Origin: Planctomycetota bacterium
GTDB lineage: Bacteria; Planctomycetota; UBA1135; GCA-002686595
Length of the DNA stretch: 8,623 nucleotides
NCBI GenBank assembly: GCA_011524785.1
Contig: WTJQ01000188.1
Location: forward strand, 1-8,623
Direction of reading: 5' to 3'
Shown here: piece by piece, positions 1 to 8,119 of the stretch
How the letters are laid out: every line of letters starts with the position of its first letter
Position numbering within the stretch: position 1 is the first letter of the stretch
Program-made: the position numbers and the translations under genes
The notes under the pieces: generated by a model
The model's database searches: none
The model's input: the letters and a program-made list of their open reading frames with translations, nothing else
Told to the model about the DNA's origin: nothing

Positions 1-1
1 C

Positions 2-469
2 GGTTCGCCGGGTCAGGGCTCGGGTCGCGGTCGAGTCGATCGCCGTCCTGAGGATGCCCGCGTTGAGTCCCGAGGACAGGCGGAACGGAGCCTGCTCCCG
101 CTCGACCCGCTGGTCGCGCGCTCCGCGCGCCGGGCGCTGCTCGAGCGCCGCCCCGAGCTGGCCGGCCTGCAGCTGGAGCGAGGCTGGGCTGCGGTTCGCA
201 CGCTGACCGAGGACGACACGCCCGTGGTCGGTCCCGACCCCTCCGTGCCCGGGCTCTTCTGGGCGGCGGCCCTTGGCGGGCACGGCATGAGCCTGTCGCT
301 GGGCCTCGCCGAGCTGGGGGCAGGACTGCTCTGCGGGGAGGAGGACCCGCTCGCGGAGCGCCTCGCTCCCGACGCACCGCGCCGTGCCTGGGTCCCCGAT
401 CGTGACTGGGGCACCGCGGGGGCGTCGGGCCCGGCAACCGGCGCCGAGGCCCACGGCGCTCGCCCCTGA
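2..469 (+). CDS. FAD-dependent oxidoreductase (DAO family), C-terminal part, probably frameshifted
   Basis: This is the 3' end of a gene that begins before the window. The reliable part, from about position 105 to the TGA at 467-469, reads ...GWAAVRTLTEDDTPVVGPDP then VPGLFWAAALGGHGMSLSLG. This is the classic end of the DAO family (D-amino acid oxidase / glycine oxidase-like): an R-T-x-T-x-D-x-x-P-V-x-G-P strand that completes the FAD site, then a GLGGHG-like helix start. Such enzymes oxidise amines or amino acids with FAD; the substrate cannot be told from this fragment. The frame stays open to the window edge, but before about position 95 its codon use is poor (many codons end in A or T) and it does not look like the family. 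The +1-shifted frame (codons starting at position 3) has the expected GC-rich third positions there. A one-base deletion around 90-110, real or from assembly, is therefore likely. The GGHG helix region resembles D-amino-acid dehydrogenase-like oxidases more than ThiO glycine oxidase. Confidence 0.7.
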   Translation, partial: GSPGQGSGRGRVDRRPEDARVESRGQAERSLLPLDPLVARSARRALLERRPELAGLQLERGWAAVRTLTEDDTPVVGPDPSVPGLFWAAALGGHGMSLSLGLAELGAGLLCGEEDPLAERLAPDAPRRAWVPDRDWGTAGASGPATGAEAHGARP

Positions 470-533
470 CTCCGCAGCGCCCTCGAGGTGCGTCTCCGGG
501 CGCGAGCACGGCTCCTCCGAGCGCATCCCGGCG

Positions 534-2102
534 GTGAACGAGGTCGAACAGACCCTCGTGACGCGTCCCGCCCACTTCCTCGGTCCCTGGGACCTCGACG
601 CGAGGCTCGCCTCCGTCCCTGAGGTCGGCGCAGGGACCGTCGTGATGGTGGAGAGCCGGGCCAAGGGGCGCGCCCTCCCATGGCACCGCAAGAAGCTCGT
701 GCTCGTGCTCGCTGCCCAGCGCCACTTCGCCGAGGAGCTGCGGGCCGCCGGGCACGAGGTCGAGCTCGTGCGCGCCGCCAGCTACGCAGACGGCATCCGG
801 GAGCACGTCGCGCGCCACGGCTCCACGCGCGTGGTCGCACTCCGGCCGCGGGACGTGGGGATGGAGGCCGCCCTCGTCGATGCCGACCTGGGCGCCCCGC
901 TCGAGCTGCTGGACGACGGCGGTCCGGGGGGCCACTTCCTCCTGAACCGGGACGAGTTCGCGGCGTGGGCCCACGGCCGCAAGCAGCTGCGCATGGACCA
1001 GTTCTACGCGTGGATGCGGAAGCGCACGGGTCTGCTGATGGAGGGCGACGGCTCGCCGGTCGGCGGCAAGTACAGCTTCGATGCGGACAACCGCAAGCAC
1101 GCCAAGGGCGTGACGCCCCCCGCGCGACCCGGCGTGGCCCCCGACGCCCTGACCCAGGCAGTCATCGACGAGGTGGAGTCCGCTGGGTTCGGGTACGGGA
1201 GCGCCGAGGGCTTCGCCTGGCCAGTGACGCGCGCGCAGGCGCTCGAGGCTCGAGATCGGTTCGTGGAGGAGCGCCTCGCAGGCTTCGGTGACTACCAGGA
1301 CGCGCTCATCGAGGGGGAGCCGTTCCTGTGGCACGCGTGCGTGAGCGCCGCCCTCAACCTCTCCCTGCTGTCGCCGCACGACCTGCTCGAGCCCGTCCTC
1401 GACGCCTACGAGCGCGGGGACGCCCCGCTCAACGCGGTGGAGGGCTTCGTCCGACAGGTCCTCGGCTGGCGCGAGTTCATGCGGGGCGTCTACCACCTGC
1501 GCATGCCGGACCTGCGCGAGGCCAATCGCTTCGGAGCGGACCTGCCCCTGCCGGGGTTCTACTGGGACCCCGAGGCGACCGAGATGGCCTGCGTGCGCGA
1601 CGCGGTCCGCCAGGTCCACGACCACGGGTACGCCCACCACATCCAGCGCCTGATGGTCCTCGGCAACTACGCGCTGCTGGCCGGCATCGCCCCCCTCGAG
1701 GTGAGCCACTGGTTCTGGTCCGCCTTCGTGGATGCCTCCGAGTGGGTCGAGCTGCCGAACGTGCACGGCATGGCCCTCGCTGCGGACACGACGTTCACCA
1801 CCAAGCCGTACGCGGCCTCCGGCGCCTACATCAACAAGATGAGCGACCACTGCAAGGGCTGTCGGTACGACGTGAAGCAGCGCCACGGGGAGGACGCCTG
1901 CCCGTTCAACCCGCTCTACTGGGACTTCCTCGCGCGGCACCGTGAGGACCTCGCCAGCAACCCCCGCATGCGCATGATCATGGGGCACCTCGACCGCTTC
2001 GGCGAGGAGCAGCTCACGGCCGTCAGGGCCACCGCCGCCCGCATCCGCGCGACGCACCCGACCTCCCCCGCCTCCTATGAGTTCCACGACGACCAGGGCT
2101 GA
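534..2102 (+). CDS. Iron-sulfur cryptochrome/photolyase, prokaryotic (6-4) photolyase class (FeS-BCP, PhrB-like)
   Basis: Cytosolic flavoprotein of the cryptochrome/photolyase superfamily. Characterised members (Agrobacterium PhrB) use light, FAD and a [4Fe-4S] cluster to repair (6-4) photoproducts in DNA, with a lumazine antenna. With the GTG start at 534 the protein has 522 residues, the usual size. Cluster cysteines are at about C353 (in EMACVRDA), C440 and C443 (HCKGC) and C456 (DACPFN); both spacing and numbering match C350/C438/C441/C454 that I recall for PhrB. H368/H369 in GYAHHIQRLM match the two active-site histidines. The N-terminal antenna domain has VESRAKGRALPWHRKKL followed by an RHFAEEL helix; GGKYSFDADNRK and the DASEWVELPNVHGM motif of the FAD domain are also present. 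The usual opening LVLGDQL is replaced by AHFLGPWDL. The frame is open back to an ATG at 384, but that would overlap the previous gene by 86 bp and add a poor Arg/Pro/Ser-rich tail. GTG 534 or GTG 558 is preferred; neither has a strong ribosome site. Its end overlaps the next gene by 26 bp. Confidence 0.9.
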   Translation: MNEVEQTLVTRPAHFLGPWDLDARLASVPEVGAGTVVMVESRAKGRALPWHRKKLVLVLAAQRHFAEELRAAGHEVELVRAASYADGIREHVARHGSTRVVALRPRDVGMEAALVDADLGAPLELLDDGGPGGHFLLNRDEFAAWAHGRKQLRMDQFYAWMRKRTGLLMEGDGSPVGGKYSFDADNRKHAKGVTPPARPGVAPDALTQAVIDEVESAGFGYGSAEGFAWPVTRAQALEARDRFVEERLAGFGDYQDALIEGEPFLWHACVSAALNLSLLSPHDLLEPVLDAYERGDAPLNAVEGFVRQVLGWREFMRGVYHLRMPDLREANRFGADLPLPGFYWDPEATEMACVRDAVRQVHDHGYAHHIQRLMVLGNYALLAGIAPLEVSHWFWSAFVDASEWVELPNVHGMALAADTTFTTKPYAASGAYINKMSDHCKGCRYDVKQRHGEDACPFNPLYWDFLARHREDLASNPRMRMIMGHLDRFGEEQLTAVRATAARIRATHPTSPASYEFHDDQG

Positions 2103-3099
2103 CGCCCCCATCGCGGTCCTGGGAGCGGGCGTCGCCGGGGCCGCGGCCGCGGCGCGCCTCATGGAGGCGGGTCTCCCGGTCCAGGTGTTCGACAAGGGAC
2201 GCGGTCCTGGCGGACGGTGCAGCACCCGCCGCTCGGAGACCGCCGGCGAGCCGGGCTTCGATCACGGCGCCCAGTACTTCACGGCTCGCGGTCCGCGACT
2301 CCGAGCGCGCTGCGCGGAGTGGAGCGCGTCCGGCAGCGTGCAGTCCTGGAGGGGCCCCTTTCTCCGCCGCAGCGCCGGCGGCTGGCAGGAGGAGCAGCCC
2401 TCCACGACCCGCTGGGTTGGCGTGCCAGGAATGAACCAGCTGCCGCGCCTGCTGCTGGCAAGCGCCCCGACGCGCTTCGAGGCTCGCATCGTGGCCCTGC
2501 TCCCGGACGGCCGGCTGGAGCTCGCGTCGGGCGAGGTGCTGGGTCCGTTCCGCCTGATCCTCCTCACCCTGCCCCCGTCCCAGGCAGCGGCGCTGGTCGA
2601 GGATTCGCCGGCGCTGGCCACGGCTGCCGCGAACGTGGCGATGGTCCCCTGCGTCACCTGGATGGTGCGACTCGCCGAGACCGCCCCCATCGAGGCGAGC
2701 GCGTTCCGCGACGCCACCGACGAGGTCGGCTGGATCGCACGGGAGGCCAGCAAGCCCGGCCGCGACGGCTCCTCGGGGTGGGTCGTGCAGATGAGCCCAG
2801 CCGCCTCGACCCGGTGGCTCGAGGCGGACGAGGCGACGTGGCGAGCCCGCATGGAGCCCGCCCTGGCCGAGGTCCTGGGGCGAGCGCCCATAGCCACACA
2901 CAGTGCATTCCATCGCTGGCGCTTCGCTCAGCGGGGCGATGCTGCTGGGAGCAGTCCGCCGAACGCCGCGAGCCCCGAGGTCCTCGACCTCGACCGGGGC
3001 TGGGGCCTCGGCGGCGACTGGCTGCGCGGCGGTCGGATCGAGGCTGCGTTCGACTCGGGCGAGGCGCTCGCGGAGCGCGCCATCGCCGCGCTCGGATGA
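2077..3099 (+). CDS. Renalase-like NAD(P)/FAD-dependent oxidoreductase
   Basis: A 340-residue flavoprotein with a Rossmann fold. It shows IAVLGAGVAGAAAAARL (GxGxxG at residues 16-21), the acidic FAD-ribose residue D39 in VFDKGRGPGGRCSTRR, FDHGAQYFT at 61-69, WVGVPGMNQLPRLL in the middle, an FHRWRFAQ segment, and the closing FAD motif GWGLGGDWLRGGRIEAAFDSG at about 308-327. This pattern matches the bacterial renalase-like group. Characterised renalases oxidise misreduced 2- or 6-dihydro forms of NAD(P) back to NAD(P)+; whether this one does so is inference. The ATG at 2077 lies inside the photolyase gene, 26 bp before that gene's stop, and has no Shine-Dalgarno sequence (the preceding bases are pyrimidine-rich), so translation probably depends on ribosomes finishing the photolyase. 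Renalase-like genes are often found near photolyase genes. The family assignment is firm, the exact substrate is not. Confidence 0.85.
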   Translation: MSSTTTRADAPIAVLGAGVAGAAAAARLMEAGLPVQVFDKGRGPGGRCSTRRSETAGEPGFDHGAQYFTARGPRLRARCAEWSASGSVQSWRGPFLRRSAGGWQEEQPSTTRWVGVPGMNQLPRLLLASAPTRFEARIVALLPDGRLELASGEVLGPFRLILLTLPPSQAAALVEDSPALATAAANVAMVPCVTWMVRLAETAPIEASAFRDATDEVGWIAREASKPGRDGSSGWVVQMSPAASTRWLEADEATWRARMEPALAEVLGRAPIATHSAFHRWRFAQRGDAAGSSPPNAASPEVLDLDRGWGLGGDWLRGGRIEAAFDSGEALAERAIAALG

Positions 3100-3108
3100 C
3101 GTCCACCG

Positions 3109-3153
3109 CCGGTTCGTGACTGCAGCACCAAGCGGTCACGCCTCGGCGACCGG
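3109..3153. terminator. Possible two-way hairpin between convergent genes
   Basis: The 66-bp gap between the convergent renalase-like and MFS genes holds a 6-bp inverted repeat, CGTGAC (3115-3120) and GTCACG (3135-3140), with a 14-base loop. It is nested in an outer 5-bp pair, CCGGT (3109-3113) and ACCGG (3149-3153). The position suits a bidirectional terminator, but there is no run of T on either side and the loop is large, so the call is weak. Confidence 0.3.
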
Positions 3154-3165
3154 TGCACCACCCCC

Positions 3166-4482
3166 TCAGGCGCGCCCGGTCGCCATGGCACGCGGCCCGA
3201 GCAGCGCGCTGACCGCGAGCGCTGCGACGAGCAGGGCGGTCCCGGCGAGGAAGAGCTGCGGCGGCCCCAGCTCGAGTCCCTTCTCGAGGAGCCAGAACAG
3301 CGGCCCCGCGAGGAGGATCCCGACGAAGTCGAGCGTCTCGCCGAGGCCCTGGATCGAGCCGCGGTCTCCTTCCCTCGGGCGCCCCTGCACGAGCACACGG
3401 ATGGGGATCGAGAAGAGGCCCGCCCCCACGCCCACCAGGAGCAGCGCCGCCCGCAGCAGCCAGAGGGAGGTCGGCTCGAGATGCACCAGGAGCGTGCCGA
3501 AGAGCATCACCAGCAGCCCCGCCGGAGCGACGCGCAGCAGGCGCTCCGGGACCTCGGACTCCGCGTCCTGGCCGCGGCCCAGGCGCCCTGCCACGACGGC
3601 TCCGATCACGATGCCCAGGATGATCGCGGCGTTGAGCAGGCCGATGCTCGACTCGGGGACGCCGAGCCAGGTGCCGTAGGCGACGACGACGCTCACGAAG
3701 AGCGCCGCCACCAGGTAGAAGAACGCGCTCCCGGCGAGCGCGAGCCCGAGGAGGCGGTCCCCGCGCACCGCGCGCAGGTGCCCGCGCAGCTCGCGCAGGG
3801 GGCTGGCCGAGATCACGCGCTCGGGAGCAGCCGGCGGCAGCACCGGGATCGCGAGGGAGGCCAGCCACCCCAGGAGTGCGAAGCCCACGTACCAAGCGCC
3901 GGCCCACGGAAGGAGCGCGCCGCCGAGCCGCTCGGCGAAGGCCCCCCCCACGACGTTGCCGCACAGGATCGCGACCATCGTCGAGGCCTGGATGACGGCG
4001 TTGGCGCGCGCCAGGTGACGCGCACCGCAGAGCTCCTTGATGATCCCGTACTTGGCCGGCCCGAAGAGCGCGCTCTGCGCCCCCATGAGCAGGACCGTGA
4101 GCAGCAGCCCGTCGTAGGACCGTGCCAGGAAGGCCGCCGTCCCGCAGCCCATCACGCCGACCTCCAGCAGGTTGGCGGCTCGCACGATGCGGGTCTTGGA
4201 GAGCCGGTCGGCCAGGGCTCCGGTCAGCGGCCCGAGCACGACGAAGGGCAGCGCGAAGAGGAACGCCGGGGCCGCCTGGCCCCAGGTGCGCGCGGCCCAC
4301 GAGGCCTCCACCCAGGGCAGCGTGTCCCGGCCGGCGGCGAGTCCCGCCACCAGCAGGAGCACCAGCATCTTGAAGGCGTTGTCGTTGAACGCGCCCAGGA
4401 ACTGGGACGCGACGAACGCGCGGAAGGCGAAGGGTCCGGGCGTGCCCGACCGCTCCAGCTTCTCCGGCGCTCCCTCAGCCAT
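3166..4482 (-). CDS. MFS transporter, LplT-like (lysophospholipid transporter family)
   Basis: A 438-residue inner-membrane protein with about 12 hydrophobic segments. Near the N-terminus is QFLGAFNDNAFK (residues 27-38), and further on SALFGPAKYGIIKEL. Both are hallmarks of the LplT/Aas-type MFS branch, in which LplT flips lysophospholipids inward so that an acyltransferase can re-acylate them. The MFS motif A is visible as GPLTGALADRLSKTR near residues 84-98. E. coli LplT has 397 residues; the extra length here is mainly an N-terminal tail and loops. No acyltransferase domain is fused and none lies next to it in the window, so lysophospholipid transport is a family-based guess. The gene starts 36 bp after the DUF1028 gene on the same strand and may be read with it. 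No clear ribosome site precedes the ATG. It converges with the renalase-like gene. Confidence 0.8.
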   Translation of the reverse strand: MAEGAPEKLERSGTPGPFAFRAFVASQFLGAFNDNAFKMLVLLLVAGLAAGRDTLPWVEASWAARTWGQAAPAFLFALPFVVLGPLTGALADRLSKTRIVRAANLLEVGVMGCGTAAFLARSYDGLLLTVLLMGAQSALFGPAKYGIIKELCGARHLARANAVIQASTMVAILCGNVVGGAFAERLGGALLPWAGAWYVGFALLGWLASLAIPVLPPAAPERVISASPLRELRGHLRAVRGDRLLGLALAGSAFFYLVAALFVSVVVAYGTWLGVPESSIGLLNAAIILGIVIGAVVAGRLGRGQDAESEVPERLLRVAPAGLLVMLFGTLLVHLEPTSLWLLRAALLLVGVGAGLFSIPIRVLVQGRPREGDRGSIQGLGETLDFVGILLAGPLFWLLEKGLELGPPQLFLAGTALLVAALAVSALLGPRAMATGRA

Positions 4483-4518
4483 CGAGGTCGAGCCTAGCGG
4501 CCCATCGGCCCGGATCCG

Positions 4519-6027
4519 TCAGGGGTTCACCCGGAACGACACCGGCCCGACCACGTCGGCTCCCACGCCCTGGTCCCCGAGCAGGGCCGCGACGTGGATC
4601 CGCGTGCCGACCAGGTGGACCGCGACGGCCGGATCCAGGAGGAAGCTCGCCTCGGCTCCGCCCTGCGCGTCGAGCGAGCCGCTGCCACCAGGCAGCCAGG
4701 GGAGCCCTCCGCGAAGGGTGAGCCCCAGCAGCCGGGAGCCGTTGAGCGGCACGAGCACGCCCCCCAGGACGAGGCCGGGGCTCGTCCCCGCGGTCGTGGC
4801 CAGCACCTGGTACGGGCGCCCCGCATCTGCGGGCAGATCGAGCCGGGCGCGCACCGTCGCTCCCGTGCTCGCGCGGACGTCCCAGCGGGAGAGGTGCAGC
4901 GGAGCCGGCGGATCGGCCTCCACGAAGAGGTCGGGGAACAGGCGCACGGGGTGCACGCCGTCGTCGACCCACACCTCGTAGGCACCACGCCCCACCTGGC
5001 CGTTGCTGGTCAGATCGAACGAGTAGGTCCCGTCGCCGTGGTCCGTGATCGGCCCGACGTCGAAGGGGTCGACGGAGGCGACCAGCGGCACGAGGCTGAC
5101 CTGCGCACCGCCGCTCGAGAGCGGCGCCCCCTCGATGTCGACGAGCTCGATGCTGACCGTCGTGGAGTCGCTGCCGTTCGCACGGAGCCGCTGGTCGGCC
5201 GTGAGGACCCGGGAGCGGAGCTGGTCCGGACGTGCGGCGCGGCCGGCACGCCAAGACTCGTAGGAGGTGCGCAGCGCCCCGACGAGGTTCGAGTTGGCCT
5301 GGACGCTGACCTTGCAGAAGTAGCTGCCGGTCACGCAGCCCTGCGCCGGCGTGCAGGTCCCGTCGAGGTCCCCGAGGCGCGACCAGACCAGGAAGCCGGT
5401 CGTCGCGGTCGTCTGCGCCCCGGGGGGGCTGCAGCCGCAGGCGTTCGGCTGGAAGTCGTTGCACGAGCAGCGCCCGTCCCCGCCGTAGAGCGCCGCGGCC
5501 TCCATCGCCGCCATCACGCGCGTCCCGAGGTCGCCGGGGGTGCTCTTGAACGCGGCCTCGGCCTCGAGGACCACCTCGTTGCACGACAGGCTGTTGCCCT
5601 GGACGGCGTAAGCGAGGTCCCCCTCGTCCCCGGCGCGGCCGGAGTAGGCGAACCAGCACTGGTTCCCCGAGAACGTGACGGGCGCACCGTTCACACCGCA
5701 GATCCCGTACTGGTGGTTCTGGATGGGGACGCCCGCGTCGATCACGGCCTGGAAGGCCTCGGCCGGCGTGCCCCCCAGCAGGAACACGTCCCGGATGGCG
5801 TTGCGGTTGACGGCATTGCCATCGGGGAAGAACTGGACGGCCGCGCCGCCCTTGCCGACGACGATGACCGGCAGGTAGTCGTCGAGGTCGATGCCCGAGA
5901 CGCAGGTGGCCCCGGCCACGATGACCTCTCCCGTGCGCCGATCGACGGCCACGATGGACCAGGTCGCCTGGGCCGCGGGCGCCAGGACGAGGAGGGCCAG
6001 GACCAGGTGCTGGAGGAGCCGCCGCAT
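4519..6027 (-). CDS. Secreted DUF1028 protein with Ig-like middle and planctomycete-type C-terminal domain
   Basis: A 502-residue exported protein. Residues 1-21 form a signal peptide (MRR, then a Leu/Val/Ala core ending AQA before TWSIVAVD). The mature protein opens with a DUF1028 domain: TWSIVAVDRRTGEVIVAGATCV, then a DLAYAVQGN segment typical of the family, up to about residue 260. DUF1028 is thought to have an Ntn-hydrolase-like fold; its reaction is not known to me. A cysteine-rich stretch (CSCNDFQPNACGC, then a later CTPAQGC and FCKV) sits late in this domain, with enough cysteines for disulfides outside the cytoplasm. About residues 280-375 look like an invasin/Ig-type beta domain (DSTTVSIELVDIEGAPLSSGG ... 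DHGDGTYSFDL). The end (GTSPGLVLGGVLVPLN ... LDAQGGAEASFLL ... LVGTRIHVAALL) matches a C-terminal module repeatedly seen in Planctomycetota secreted proteins. It is preceded by a strong hairpin 3' of thiC, so it is probably not simply part of the thiamine unit. Confidence 0.8.
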   Translation of the reverse strand: MRRLLQHLVLALLVLAPAAQATWSIVAVDRRTGEVIVAGATCVSGIDLDDYLPVIVVGKGGAAVQFFPDGNAVNRNAIRDVFLLGGTPAEAFQAVIDAGVPIQNHQYGICGVNGAPVTFSGNQCWFAYSGRAGDEGDLAYAVQGNSLSCNEVVLEAEAAFKSTPGDLGTRVMAAMEAAALYGGDGRCSCNDFQPNACGCSPPGAQTTATTGFLVWSRLGDLDGTCTPAQGCVTGSYFCKVSVQANSNLVGALRTSYESWRAGRAARPDQLRSRVLTADQRLRANGSDSTTVSIELVDIEGAPLSSGGAQVSLVPLVASVDPFDVGPITDHGDGTYSFDLTSNGQVGRGAYEVWVDDGVHPVRLFPDLFVEADPPAPLHLSRWDVRASTGATVRARLDLPADAGRPYQVLATTAGTSPGLVLGGVLVPLNGSRLLGLTLRGGLPWLPGGSGSLDAQGGAEASFLLDPAVAVHLVGTRIHVAALLGDQGVGADVVGPVSFRVNP

Positions 6028-6040
6028 GCGTCCAGGATAG

Positions 6041-6080
6041 ACGCGCGCCGAGGAACCCGACAGGGCTCCCCGGCGCGCGT
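6041..6080 (-). terminator. Strong hairpin downstream of thiC, terminator-like
   Basis: A perfect 10-bp inverted repeat, ACGCGCGCCG at 6041-6050 and CGGCGCGCGT at 6071-6080, encloses a 20-base loop. The loop can pair further through GGA/TCC (6052-6054 with 6067-6069) and CCC/GGG. It begins 17 bases after the thiC stop codon and ends 13 bases before the DUF1028 start, read on the minus strand. There is no T-run after it (CTATCC follows), so it may be a terminator of the T-poor kind common in high-GC bacteria, an mRNA-stabilising end, or a partial attenuator. Confidence 0.6.
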
Positions 6081-6097
6081 CCAGACCGCGGGACGGC

Positions 6098-7850
<1,753 letters not shown>

Positions 7851-8119
7851 CGGGCCCCACTCTAGCGGCGGAGCGACGGGGAGCAGCGGGTCCTGCCGAC
7901 ATCGGGTCCGGCGTGGCCCCGTGTCCCGGGGACGGGGTGGTGGGAGCAGTGGTCTCTCAGGACCCCACTCCTACGACGCCGCCGGCCCCCCCTCCAGCCT
8001 CGCGCCCGGGGAAGGTCGATGCCGGGTGGCCAGTGGGAGGCAGCCGCCGCCGGGTCCCGGGATCGCACCTTCGCCCAGGTCGTGCCCCCGTCCCCCCCGT
8101 CCGCGGCCATCCTGGGGTC
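7851..8119. other. Divergent intergenic region between thiC leader and lhgO
   Basis: About 270 bp with no convincing gene on either strand; the long open frame on the minus strand here is a GC-driven shadow of lhgO that runs on into the gap. It must hold the promoters for thiC (minus) and lhgO (plus). A weak -10-like TAGAGT lies at 7864-7859 on the minus strand, just upstream of the riboswitch, but no matching -35 box is seen. Two small hairpins are present: CCCC-GT-GTCC(CGG)GGAC-GGGG at 7917-7937, and AGTGGTC...GACC(CC)ACT at 7948-7969, which could be an operator or chance. I see no clear sigma-70 promoter for lhgO. Confidence 0.5.

Noticed and set aside
105..469. Reading the left-edge oxidase as ThiO glycine oxidase because thiC is nearby
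   Set aside because: Its C-terminal GGHG-type segment looks closer to other DAO-family oxidases, and it is on the other strand, several genes away from thiC, with no TPP riboswitch of its own seen.
384..533. Photolyase start at ATG 384
   Set aside because: It would overlap the DAO-family gene by 86 bp and add about 50 Arg/Pro/Ser-rich residues not expected in the family.
13..840. Long minus-strand open frame across the left edge
   Set aside because: Arg/Ser/Pro-rich shadow of high-GC coding on the plus strand; it crosses two real genes and resembles no family.
6028..6084. Direct repeat GCGTCCAG at 6028-6035 and 6077-6084
   Set aside because: Eight bases in very GC-rich DNA flanking a hairpin; expected by chance and with no mobile-element context.
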